Shown here one piece after another: positions 26,049 to 33,587 of a stretch of 64,000 nt of DNA. A program made the translations under genes and the position numbers. The DNA lies in assembly GCF_000374125.1 (NCBI RefSeq), contig NZ_KB893625.1:654945-718944 (forward strand), written 5' to 3'. Within the stretch, counting starts at the first letter, position 1; each line of letters starts with the position of its first letter. Source of the stretch: Niabella aurantiaca DSM 17617 (lineage in GTDB: Bacteria > Bacteroidota > Bacteroidia > Chitinophagales > Chitinophagaceae). The notes under the pieces were generated by a model that did not search any database, was not told where the DNA came from, and saw only the letters and a program-made list of their open reading frames with translations.

Positions 26049-27731
26049 CTATTTTTTGCGAAGGTTCGGGTGCGGAGGAGCTACGGTATTGGGTCCGTCC
26101 TCGCCCGGAGCCGCTGCACGGATGTCGACCGTGTTGCAATCTCCACCTTCCTGGCCGGAAGAGAAGATAAATCGATCTCCGCTGATGCCTTCTTTTTCCT
26201 GTAAGTGTGTGATCACTTTATTTACATGATCCCAGCTCAATTGCTGCTGGCGTTTGGTTGCCGCGCAATATCCAACCACTACTACTTTACAGTTGGGGTT
26301 TGCTCTTAATTTAGAAGCAACAACGGCCAGGGAAGCAGCCGCATCGGCAGAAAGCGTATTTGAATTGGATTTGAATGTTACGCCTGGTAAAGCTCCCAGC
26401 AGGGTAGCGCATTCAGGCTCGGCTACTTTGCAGTCGTCCGGGCAGGGGCATTTTCCAACACCGTCTGCATCTACCGGCTGGCAATAGGTCGGCGTGATGA
26501 TCTCTTTATCTTTACAATCCGGAACGCCATCGCCATCAGTATCGCGGCTTACACCATGCGTATCAACCGGGCAACCGGCAGGGGTTTGCTCCTGGTCGAA
26601 CTGATCGGTAACGCCGTCGCCATCTGAATCCGGAAGAACGATCTCCGGTACGCGGCGCAGTTCGCCATAAGCATAGTTCAGCGGGTTCAGCCAGTACAGG
26701 GGCTCGACTCTTTTCTTTTTAGAACCTACATTATAATTGATACCCAGGGTAAGGTAGTTCATAAAATCCTTATCCGGGCTGAGTGTACCCTGGTTGGTCC
26801 AGCGCTGGCCATCCAGCAGGTCGGAACCGTTAAAGATGATCCGGTCTTCCAGCGCGATGTTGAAACGCGGGCTCAAACGGAGCGCCAGACCTGCACCTCC
26901 TGTAACGGAAGCGGCAACGGAACCGGCAAACACATGCGAATAACGGATGCTCGGATCGGCTTCGATCGGCGTATCATACATATCATCCTGCAGGTCTTTC
27001 AGCTGTTTCAGCACATCTTTCTTGCTGGTGCCGTTGATGGAGCTGTAATCGTAGGCAGCGCTTTCAGCATCCCCCCTTACCTCATGCATGGCGTTCACAC
27101 GGCCATCCCAGGTGGTAACGCCCAAACCTCCCAATACATAGAAGGTAGCGCCGGATTGAGGCTTGTAAAAGCGGATATTATGAACATTGGCGATCAGCTG
27201 CAGGCTCAGCTCCTGTACAGTGGTCTTGTAGTTATAATAAACATTGGGGAAGTTGATGGGATTCCATACGTTTCCGCCCGGCAATACACTATTACGCTGA
27301 TAGCGATAGTACCAGGGATTCTGCATGCCGGTAAATTTATAACCGGAAGACGGACGCCAGTCCTGTCCCTTGGCAATGCCATACATATATTCCAGTCGCA
27401 AAGACAGGGTATGCCCCAGCGATTTCCGGATGTGGGCACCAAAACCGGGGCTCAGCATCTCAGAGCGTACATCCCCGTTTATGCTGAATAAACCGCCTTT
27501 GATACCAATTTCCCACATATCCCGCGGCTTGGGCGGGAAATCAGTCTCGCCGTTCACGAAATCACGGAATTGTTGTTGCTTTTTCTTCGAATAATACTGC
27601 GAATCAGTAACCGAAGCCGGCCCGTAGACGGAGTGGGGAGCCGTGTACGGATGAGTTGCACTTACCTGCGCACGCGCACTGCCAAAGGAGCAGATAGCTA
27701 AGGCTAAAAGGAGGGTTTTGGAATGGTTCAT
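26049..27731 (-). CDS. OmpA-like outer-membrane protein with type 3 repeats and a degenerate OmpA C-domain
   Basis: A 560-residue secreted protein (signal peptide ending GSARAQ). The N-terminal two thirds look like an eight-strand-type barrel with conserved GIKGGLFSINGDVRSEM and LGHTLSLRLEYMYGIAKG. Calcium-binding thrombospondin type 3 repeats (DSDGDGVTDQFD, DTDGDGVPDCKD) form a linker, then a Cys-rich stretch. The C-terminal domain follows OmpA order (VTFKSNSNTLSADA, QQLSWDHVNKVITHLQEKEGI). However, the GHTD Asp and the LSxxRA Arg that bind peptidoglycan are replaced (GYCAAT, LSWDHV). A membrane anchor role that does not depend on diaminopimelate binding is possible. Confidence 0.85.
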   Translation of the reverse strand: MNHSKTLLLALAICSFGSARAQVSATHPYTAPHSVYGPASVTDSQYYSKKKQQQFRDFVNGETDFPPKPRDMWEIGIKGGLFSINGDVRSEMLSPGFGAHIRKSLGHTLSLRLEYMYGIAKGQDWRPSSGYKFTGMQNPWYYRYQRNSVLPGGNVWNPINFPNVYYNYKTTVQELSLQLIANVHNIRFYKPQSGATFYVLGGLGVTTWDGRVNAMHEVRGDAESAAYDYSSINGTSKKDVLKQLKDLQDDMYDTPIEADPSIRYSHVFAGSVAASVTGGAGLALRLSPRFNIALEDRIIFNGSDLLDGQRWTNQGTLSPDKDFMNYLTLGINYNVGSKKKRVEPLYWLNPLNYAYGELRRVPEIVLPDSDGDGVTDQFDQEQTPAGCPVDTHGVSRDTDGDGVPDCKDKEIITPTYCQPVDADGVGKCPCPDDCKVAEPECATLLGALPGVTFKSNSNTLSADAAASLAVVASKLRANPNCKVVVVGYCAATKRQQQLSWDHVNKVITHLQEKEGISGDRFIFSSGQEGGDCNTVDIRAAAPGEDGPNTVAPPHPNLRKK

Positions 27732-27818
27732 ATTTTTGTGGTTTTGATATATTTGTCGGAGCAGCGTCTATCGCCTCTCCAAGATTTACAAAAACAATTG
27801 TAAATATATAATGACGTG

Positions 27819-27826
27819 CAAATATA
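27819..27826 (-). promoter_or_regulatory. TAnnTTTG -7 box for the OmpA-like gene
   Basis: The minus strand reads TATATTTG, an exact match, giving an untranslated leader of roughly 80 nt before ATG 27731. An inverted repeat TTTACAA/TTGTAAA sits just inside that leader (about 27785-27804). Confidence 0.45.
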
Positions 27827-28061
27827 TGATTTATCGGACATTTGTTAAAAAATAATCAGGAAGAAGGTTATTTTTTTTCTTCCTGTTTTTTGAGGAAGGA
27901 AGGCTTGCGCTGTTGTCTGAAAAAGGAGGGCAGCAGATGGTCGCCGGCTTCTTCCGGAAGCAGGGATTTCCCCGGGCTTTTGATGCCGGATCCGGCCCCG
28001 CTGAAAATTCGGACATTATTAAAAACTACCGTTAGTTATAGAATATTTTTTAAATATTTAT

Positions 28062-28091
28062 TTTGCAATTTGAATTTTCGTTTTATATTTG
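28062..28091 (+). promoter_or_regulatory. promoter of the aromatic operon leader (TTTG-N18-TAnnTTTG)
   Basis: TTTG at 28062-28065, an 18-base spacer and TATATTTG at 28084-28091 fit the Bacteroidota vegetative promoter consensus in both boxes. Transcription should start near 28095-28098, only a few bases before the leader ATG at 28100. No other gene is read rightward through this region, because the neighbour on the left is divergent. Confidence 0.7.
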
Positions 28092-28099
28092 AGCCCTAA

Positions 28100-28186
28100 A
28101 TGATACGCGCAACAAAATTTTATACCTGGTTTTATTTTAGCTTCTTCTTTTTTAGCGGAAAGCCGGGTGCATTTTTGTTGAAATAA
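28100..28186 (+). CDS. aromatic-amino-acid-rich leader peptide of the pheA-aro operon
   Basis: A 28-codon ORF too short for usual gene calls. Residues 7-18 read FYTWFYFSFFFF; in all there are eight Phe, two Tyr and one Trp. It starts 8 nt after an exact TAnnTTTG box and ends 28 nt before a perfect intrinsic terminator that lies ahead of pheA. The segment GCCGGG (28162-28167), within the ORF just past the Phe run, is complementary to the 5' arm of that terminator (CCCGGC, 28218-28223). A ribosome stalled at Phe/Tyr/Trp codons would leave it free to pair and block termination. The function is inferred from this architecture, which mirrors the enterobacterial pheA and trp leaders. Confidence 0.8.
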   Translation: MIRATKFYTWFYFSFFFFSGKPGAFLLK

Positions 28187-28214
28187 TTTTATACCAACAT
28201 ATTCAACATAAAAG

Positions 28215-28244
28215 AATCCCGGCGAAAAGGCCGGGATTTTTTTT
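28215..28244 (+). terminator. attenuator terminator upstream of pheA
   Basis: A perfect nine-pair stem, AATCCCGGC with GCCGGGATT, loop GAAAAG, followed by a T run ending at 28244. It is only 23 nt before the pheA ATG, and nothing but the leader ORF lies between it and the promoter, so it must act on the operon's own transcript. The 5' arm can alternatively pair with GCCGGG at 28162-28167. Confidence 0.85.
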
Positions 28245-28267
28245 ATAACATACCAGTAGGAAGAAAA

Positions 28268-29122
28268 ATGATAAGAGAAACAACTCAGGCAGGAACCGTG
28301 CATATGGCCATACAGGGCTATGAAGGAAGTTTTCATCAGGAAGCCGCCAACCTCTATTTTAAAAAACAGGTTACGGTAGAGTGTTGCGATACCTTTAAAG
28401 AAGTGATTGCGGCGGCAAAGGATCCGGACCGCACTGATGGCTGCCTGATGGCCATCGAAAATTCCATCGCCGGGAGCATTCTTCCAAACTATAACTTATT
28501 GCAGGGCAGCGACTTGCGGATTATAGGTGAAGTATATATGCAGATCAACCAGAACCTGCTGGTAAACCAGGATGTGGAGCTGGAGGACATCAAAGAAGTG
28601 CATTCGCATACCATGGCCCTGCAGCAGTGCTATGAATACCTGGACCAATTCCGTTGGAAACTGGTAGACGCGGAAGATACGGCGCTCAGCGCCCGTCATA
28701 TAGCACAGCATAAGGCCCGGCACATTGCGGCAATTGCCAGTAAGCTGGCTGCTGAGCTTTACGGGTTGAAGGTCATTGCGCCAAAGATCCAGACACTGAA
28801 GAACAATTATACGCGCTTCCTCGTGCTGCGCCGCCGGGAGGACCTGCCGGCGGCGGCCGAAGGCGACAAAGCTTCCATTAATTTTCATACGGATCATTCC
28901 AAAGGAAGCCTGGCCAAGGTGCTTTCCATCATCGCAAAGGAGAAAGTGAACCTTACCAAGCTGCAGAGCTTCCCCATCCCCGGAACCCAGTTCCGGTACC
29001 AGTTCCATGCGGATATGGAATTTGAGCAGATAAATGATTTTGAGAAAATGATGGATAAGATAAAACCAGTGACCACCGGTTTAAAAGTATATGGCATTTA
29101 CAAAAGAGGTTCATGGAAATAG
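28268..29122 (+). CDS. pheA: prephenate dehydratase
   Basis: A 284-residue monofunctional prephenate dehydratase, converting prephenate to phenylpyruvate. Catalytic-domain motifs are IQGYEGSFHQEAA, AIENSIAGSILPNYNLL and NNYTRFLVL (TRF motif). A C-terminal ACT domain starts near residue 200 (KGSLAKVLSIIAKEKVNLTK); the Phe-binding ESRP motif reads QSFP here, so feedback by Phe may be altered. ATG 28268 follows the attenuator; Met12 (MAIQGYEG) is an alternative. The 3' end overlaps the aminotransferase start by 10 nt. Its first codons resemble those of the leader peptide (MIRETT against MIRATK). Confidence 0.95.
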   Translation: MIRETTQAGTVHMAIQGYEGSFHQEAANLYFKKQVTVECCDTFKEVIAAAKDPDRTDGCLMAIENSIAGSILPNYNLLQGSDLRIIGEVYMQINQNLLVNQDVELEDIKEVHSHTMALQQCYEYLDQFRWKLVDAEDTALSARHIAQHKARHIAAIASKLAAELYGLKVIAPKIQTLKNNYTRFLVLRRREDLPAAAEGDKASINFHTDHSKGSLAKVLSIIAKEKVNLTKLQSFPIPGTQFRYQFHADMEFEQINDFEKMMDKIKPVTTGLKVYGIYKRGSWK

Positions 29123-30288
29123 CGAAAAGACTTAATGGAGTGGGGGAGTATTATTTCTCCAAAAAGCTGCGGGAGATCGACGGGCTGAACAAACAGGGGA
29201 AAAATATCATCAACCTCGGTATCGGCAGTCCCGATCTGCCGCCGCATCCGGAAGTGATCCGGACATTACAGGAAGAAGCGGTAAAACCCAATGTACACGG
29301 GTATCAGAACTATAAAGGCAGCCCGGTGCTGCGCCAGGCCTTTGCAGACTGGTACCGGAAATGGTATGGTGTGGAACTGAACCCGGAAACCGAGATACTG
29401 CCCCTCATTGGCAGTAAGGAAGGGATCATGCATATCTGTATGACCTATCTGAATGAAGGGGATGCGGCCCTGGTACCCAACCCGGGGTATCCGACTTACC
29501 GGAGCAATGTAACCATTGCCGGGGGAGTATGCATCAATTATGAGCTGAAGGAGGAGCACCGCTATCAGCCGGATCTGGAAGCGCTGGCTGCAAAAGATCT
29601 TTCCCGGGTAAAGCTGATGTTTGTAAACTATCCGCAGATGCCAACAGGGCAGCAGCCGGATGTGGAGGTGATGAAGGACCTGGTCGCTTTTGCAAAAAAG
29701 CACGGGATCTTACTGGTGCACGATAATCCGTATAGCTTTATCCTCAATGACCGCCCGGCCAGCATTCTCAGCATCGAGGGAGCAAAAGAGGTAGCGTTGG
29801 AATTGAATTCGCTCAGCAAGTCGCACAATATGGCGGGCTGGCGCGTAGGGGTTCTTTGCGGGGCGGCAGACCGGGTCAACGAGGTGCTGCGGTTTAAGAG
29901 TAATATGGACAGCGGCATGTTCCTGCCCCTGCAGCTGGCTGCAGCTGCGGCGTTAAGCCTGGGCCGGGACTGGCATGATGAAGTGAACGCGGTTTACAGG
30001 GCCCGGAGGGAAAAGGTATATGACCTGCTGGATCTGCTGGGATGTACCTATTCGAAGGATCAGGTAGGCCTGTTTATGTGGGCGGCCATCCCCCAGGGAT
30101 ATAAAGACGGGTATGAACTGGCGGATGCGGTGTTATATAATGCCGATGTGTTCATAACGCCCGGCGGGATCTTTGGCGATGCCGGCGACCGGTACATCCG
30201 CATCAGCTTGTGCGGGTCCATCGAACGCTTTGAAGCCGCCATCGACCGGGTAAGCGCGCAAATAGCGAAGATCAGAATTGAGAATTGA
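29113..30288 (+). CDS. class I/II pyridoxal-phosphate aminotransferase, probably aromatic
   Basis: A 391-residue fold-type I aminotransferase. It contains INLGIGSPDLPPHPEV, the substrate-binding GYQNYKGSPVLRQAFADWY, LVPNPGYPTYRS, VHDNPYSFI with the PLP-ring Asp, and SLSKSHNMAGWRVG with the PLP-binding Lys. It resembles the LL-diaminopimelate/aspartate aminotransferase branch. Its position between pheA and tyrA suggests transamination of phenylpyruvate and 4-hydroxyphenylpyruvate. The last codons and the stop lie inside a 7-nt periodic array, so the exact C-terminus may be recent. Confidence 0.9.
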   Translation: MEIAKRLNGVGEYYFSKKLREIDGLNKQGKNIINLGIGSPDLPPHPEVIRTLQEEAVKPNVHGYQNYKGSPVLRQAFADWYRKWYGVELNPETEILPLIGSKEGIMHICMTYLNEGDAALVPNPGYPTYRSNVTIAGGVCINYELKEEHRYQPDLEALAAKDLSRVKLMFVNYPQMPTGQQPDVEVMKDLVAFAKKHGILLVHDNPYSFILNDRPASILSIEGAKEVALELNSLSKSHNMAGWRVGVLCGAADRVNEVLRFKSNMDSGMFLPLQLAAAAALSLGRDWHDEVNAVYRARREKVYDLLDLLGCTYSKDQVGLFMWAAIPQGYKDGYELADAVLYNADVFITPGGIFGDAGDRYIRISLCGSIERFEAAIDRVSAQIAKIRIEN

Positions 30289-30376
30289 GAATCGAGTATT
30301 GAGAACCGGGCATCCGGTATCTGAGATCTATTATCTAAAATCTAAGGTCTAAAATCTATAGTCTAACGTCTGAAGT
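30275..30376. repeat. degenerate 7-nt periodic array between aminotransferase gene and tyrA
   Basis: Heptads such as GAATTGA, GAATTGA, GAATCGA, GTATTGA and later ATCTAAA, ATCTAAG, GTCTAAA, ATCTATA, GTCTAAC run in phase for about 100 nt. The array begins inside the end of the upstream coding sequence. Confidence 0.75.
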
Positions 30377-30387
30377 GTAAAGAACCA

Positions 30388-31239
30388 ATGGTCAATCGTA
30401 AAAGAATCGCAATTGTAGGGGTGGGCCTGATCGGAGGATCGATGGCACTCCAGTTGCACGAGAAGAAATTGTCGTCCAGGCTGATCGGTGTGGAAGCCAG
30501 CAAAGTACACGCGGAGCAGGCGCTGGAGTATGAGCTGGTAGATGAATTCCTGTCGCTGGAAGAAGCCATAAGCGCGGCAGAGGTCATCGTGCTGGCCATT
30601 CCGGTGAACAAGATGGTGCATTTGCTGCCGCAGATAATGGACCAGGTAACCGACCAGATCGTTATGGATATGGGATCTACAAAGTCATCGGTGATCGATG
30701 TGCTGAAACAACATCCCAAACGCGGCCGCTTTGTTGCCACGCACCCCATGTGGGGAACCGAGTACAGTGGCCCCAAATCGGCTGTACGTGGTGCTTTTGA
30801 AGGAAAGGCGGTCATCATCTGCAACCCCGGTGAATCGGATGCCGATGCCCTGGGATGGGTGGAAAAAATGTATGCCAAGATCGGCATGCGCATTGTGGAA
30901 ATGGAAGCCGGAGCGCACGATCTTCATGTGGCCTATGTAAGCCATATCAGCCACATCACTTCGTTTGCACTGGCCAACACGGTTCTGGAAAAGGAAAAAG
31001 TGGAGAGTGCTATTTTTGAAATTGCCTCGGCGGGTTTCGAAAGTACGGTGCGGCTTGCAAAGAGCAACCCGGATATGTGGGTGCCCATTTTTTTGCAGAA
31101 CAAAGACAATATCATCGATGTACTGACGGCGCATATCGACCAGCTCACAAAGTTCAAGGAGTCGATACAGGAAAATGACCCCGGGCGTTTACAGGCATTG
31201 ATCAACGACGCCAACAAGATCAAACGCATCATCAAATAA
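30388..31239 (+). CDS. tyrA: prephenate dehydrogenase
   Basis: A 283-residue NAD(P)-dependent oxidative decarboxylase making 4-hydroxyphenylpyruvate. The Rossmann motif is IAIVGVGLIGGSMALQL; MDMGSTKSSVID, ATHPMWGTEYSGPKSA and DLHVAYVSHISHITSFALAN (catalytic His region) are family signatures. There is no fused chorismate mutase or ACT domain, which fits the separate mutase domain in the next gene. It continues the aromatic operon after a repeat-filled 99-nt gap. Confidence 0.94.
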   Translation: MVNRKRIAIVGVGLIGGSMALQLHEKKLSSRLIGVEASKVHAEQALEYELVDEFLSLEEAISAAEVIVLAIPVNKMVHLLPQIMDQVTDQIVMDMGSTKSSVIDVLKQHPKRGRFVATHPMWGTEYSGPKSAVRGAFEGKAVIICNPGESDADALGWVEKMYAKIGMRIVEMEAGAHDLHVAYVSHISHITSFALANTVLEKEKVESAIFEIASAGFESTVRLAKSNPDMWVPIFLQNKDNIIDVLTAHIDQLTKFKESIQENDPGRLQALINDANKIKRIIK

Positions 31240-31276
31240 AGAACGAAATATATAATTTAAAAATTCACAGGAAAAA

Positions 31277-32368
31277 ATGAAAACTCTTGAAATGACGGAT
31301 AAAGAAAAAACACAACAGGTATGGACAAAACGTCCCATCGTTATCAGTGGGCCTTGCAGCGCTGAAACGGAAGAACAGGTAATAGCCACGGCACAGCGCC
31401 TGGCGGCAACCGGTAAGGTAGATGCACTGCGCGCCGGCATCTGGAAGCCAAGAACCAAGCCCGGTATGTTTGAAGGCATAGGCGCCAAAGGATTGCCCTG
31501 GATGCAGGCGGCAAAAAAGGCGACCGGCCTGCCAACAGCAGTAGAAGTGGCCACTGCAAAACAGGTAGAGGCGGCACTGACCTTTGACGTGGACATCCTG
31601 TGGATTGGGGCGCGCACCACGGTAAACCCTTTCAGCGTTCAGGAAGTAGCCGATGCCCTGAGAGGGGTTGATGTTCCTGTGCTGGTAAAAAACCCGATCA
31701 ACCCCGACCTGGAGCTTTGGGGCGGAGGCGTGGAACGCATTGCCCGTGCCGGTGTAAAGGATATCGGGTTGATCCACCGGGGCTTTTCTTCCTATGGTAA
31801 TACGCAATTCCGCAATGCGCCCATGTGGCACCTGGCCATTGAAATGAAGCTGCGCTTTCCCGATCTGCCCATCATCAACGATCCCTCACATATCTGCGGT
31901 AACCGCGACGGGCTGTTTGATGTGGCGCAAAAAGCGATCGACCTCGACTACGACGGCGTGATGATCGAGTCGCATATCGATCCGGACAATGCCTGGAGCG
32001 ATGCCAAACAACAGGTAACGCCCGAGCGTCTAAAAGAAATGCTGGAAGCGATTGTCTGGAGAAAGGAAAGTAAAGAGAACTCTGAGCTGCAGGGCGGACT
32101 GGAAAAACTGCGCCAGCAGATCAACCACCTGGATGATGAAATGCTGCAGATCCTTTCCCAGCGGATGAAGATCGCTGATAAGATCGGCCAGTATAAAAAA
32201 GAAAATAACCTCACCATCCTGCAAACCAACCGATGGCAGGAGATCTTAGATAAAATGATGGCGAAAGGCGAAAAGCTGGGATTGAGCAAAGACTTCATCA
32301 TGAAGTACCTGGATGCCGTGCATCTGGAGAGCATCAATCACCAGAAAAATATAATGGACGCACAATAG
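31277..32368 (+). CDS. bifunctional 3-deoxy-7-phosphoheptulonate synthase/chorismate mutase type II
   Basis: A 363-residue fusion. Residues about 15-255 form a DAHP synthase of the KDO8P-synthase-like (Ibeta) type: PIVISGPCSAETEEQV, ALRAGIWKPRTKPG, LVKNPINPDLELW, LIHRGFSSYG and INDPSHICGNRDG. Residues about 270-360 are an AroQ-type chorismate mutase (LRQQINHLDDEMLQILSQRM, then IADKIGQYKKENN). The fusion couples entry into the shikimate route with the branch to prephenate, and mutase-domain fusions often mediate feedback control. It is typical of Bacteroidota. Confidence 0.95.
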   Translation: MKTLEMTDKEKTQQVWTKRPIVISGPCSAETEEQVIATAQRLAATGKVDALRAGIWKPRTKPGMFEGIGAKGLPWMQAAKKATGLPTAVEVATAKQVEAALTFDVDILWIGARTTVNPFSVQEVADALRGVDVPVLVKNPINPDLELWGGGVERIARAGVKDIGLIHRGFSSYGNTQFRNAPMWHLAIEMKLRFPDLPIINDPSHICGNRDGLFDVAQKAIDLDYDGVMIESHIDPDNAWSDAKQQVTPERLKEMLEAIVWRKESKENSELQGGLEKLRQQINHLDDEMLQILSQRMKIADKIGQYKKENNLTILQTNRWQEILDKMMAKGEKLGLSKDFIMKYLDAVHLESINHQKNIMDAQ

Positions 32369-32460
32369 TTCACAGATCATAGTTCATAGATTATAGCGGA
32401 TAGGGTTCCTTAAACTATGGTCTATGAACTATTCACCATTCACTATTCACTATTTATCAT
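32367..32460. repeat. degenerate 7-nt periodic array between DAHP synthase gene and aroB
   Basis: AGTTCAC, AGATCAT, AGTTCAT, AGATTAT, AGCGGAT and later ATTCACC, ATTCACT, ATTCACT, ATTTATC step by seven. It supplies a spurious in-frame ATG at 32424 ahead of the real aroB start. Confidence 0.7.
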
Positions 32461-32465
32461 CAGGA

Positions 32466-33482
32466 ATGGAAAAAGTTATAAAATTCTCAAATGCTTCCAC
32501 GCATTTTTATTTTGACAGCTCTTTTAAGCAGATAACCAGGATCGCTGACAAAAGATCATTGGTGATCATTACGGATGAAAATGTTTTTAAGGCCCACACC
32601 GCTGCCTTCAAAGGGTTGAATGTGATCGTGCTGAAGCCAGGTGAGGAATACAAGGTACAGGCTACCGTAGACGAGGTGATCGATACCCTTATAAAAATGG
32701 AAGCCGACCGGAAAACCGTACTAGTGGGAGTGGGCGGTGGGGTGATCACGGATCTGACCGGCTATATTGCCTCAGTGTATATGCGCGGCATCCGCTTCGG
32801 GTTTGTGCCTACGTCTATCCTTGCCCTGGTAGACGCTTCCATCGGGGGCAAGAATGGTATTGATGTGGACCGGTATAAGAACCTCGTGGGCATCATCCGG
32901 CAGCCTTCCTTTATCCTGCATGATGTGGCGTTCCTGCAATCGCTGCCCCAAAGCGAGTGGGAAAACGGCTTTGCAGAGATCATCAAGCATGCCTGTATCA
33001 AAGATGCACCCATGTTTAAGCAGCTGCAGCAGGAGTCGCTTTCTTCTTATCAAAAAGACAAAAAGAAACTGAGCGGCCTGATCCGGCGCAATGCCCTGAT
33101 CAAGACCAAAGTGGTACAGAAAGATGAATTTGAAAAAGGAGACCGCCGCTTATTGAACCTGGGGCACACCATTGGGCATGCCCTGGAAAAAGAATATGAG
33201 CTCATGCACGGGCAGGCTGTTGCCATTGGTACTACCTATGCCTGTCATATTTCGGAGCAAATAACCGGGTTTACTCAAACCGCAGCGGTGGTAGCGCTCC
33301 TGGAACAATACCGGCTGCCTACTTATGCCGGCTTCGACAAGCAAAAGGTGTTTAATGGCCTCAAGATGGATAAGAAACGCGAGAAAAAAGAAATGAACTT
33401 CGTATTGCTTAACAAGATCGGACAGGGGATTGTAAAACCCATTGCCATGAGGCAACTGGAAAAAATCATTAACAAATTATAA
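32466..33482 (+). CDS. aroB: 3-dehydroquinate synthase
   Basis: A 338-residue NAD- and metal-dependent enzyme for the second shikimate step. ATG 32466 is chosen; the frame stays open to 32424, but those 14 codons come from the 7-nt array. Motifs are VGVGGGVITDLTGYIASVYMRG (quoted as GGGVITDLTGYIAS), FVPTSILALVDASIGGKNGID, NGFAEIIKHACI and GDRRLLNLGHTIGHALE, which carries metal-binding His residues. It is intact and of usual length. Confidence 0.95.
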   Translation: MEKVIKFSNASTHFYFDSSFKQITRIADKRSLVIITDENVFKAHTAAFKGLNVIVLKPGEEYKVQATVDEVIDTLIKMEADRKTVLVGVGGGVITDLTGYIASVYMRGIRFGFVPTSILALVDASIGGKNGIDVDRYKNLVGIIRQPSFILHDVAFLQSLPQSEWENGFAEIIKHACIKDAPMFKQLQQESLSSYQKDKKKLSGLIRRNALIKTKVVQKDEFEKGDRRLLNLGHTIGHALEKEYELMHGQAVAIGTTYACHISEQITGFTQTAAVVALLEQYRLPTYAGFDKQKVFNGLKMDKKREKKEMNFVLLNKIGQGIVKPIAMRQLEKIINKL

Positions 33483-33535
33483 AAGTGATGAGCGATCTGC
33501 TAAAAGCTGCCCCGAAGTTTCAGGGGCAGATAGTT

Positions 33536-33587
33536 AGCTGAAAACTGACAGCTGAATGCTGAAATCTCAAATCTCAAATCTCAAATG
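33536..33587. repeat. degenerate 7-nt periodic array running into the aroA start codon
   Basis: AGCTGAA, AACTGAC, AGCTGAA, TGCTGAA and three exact AATCTCA-phase heptads run up to and include the aroA ATG at 33585. The same three heptads recur inside aroA at 34283-34303. Confidence 0.75.

Noticed and set aside
32424-32465. Longer aroB N-terminus from ATG 32424
   Set aside because: The 14 extra residues are encoded by the heptad array, while ATG 32466 gives the family's normal start.
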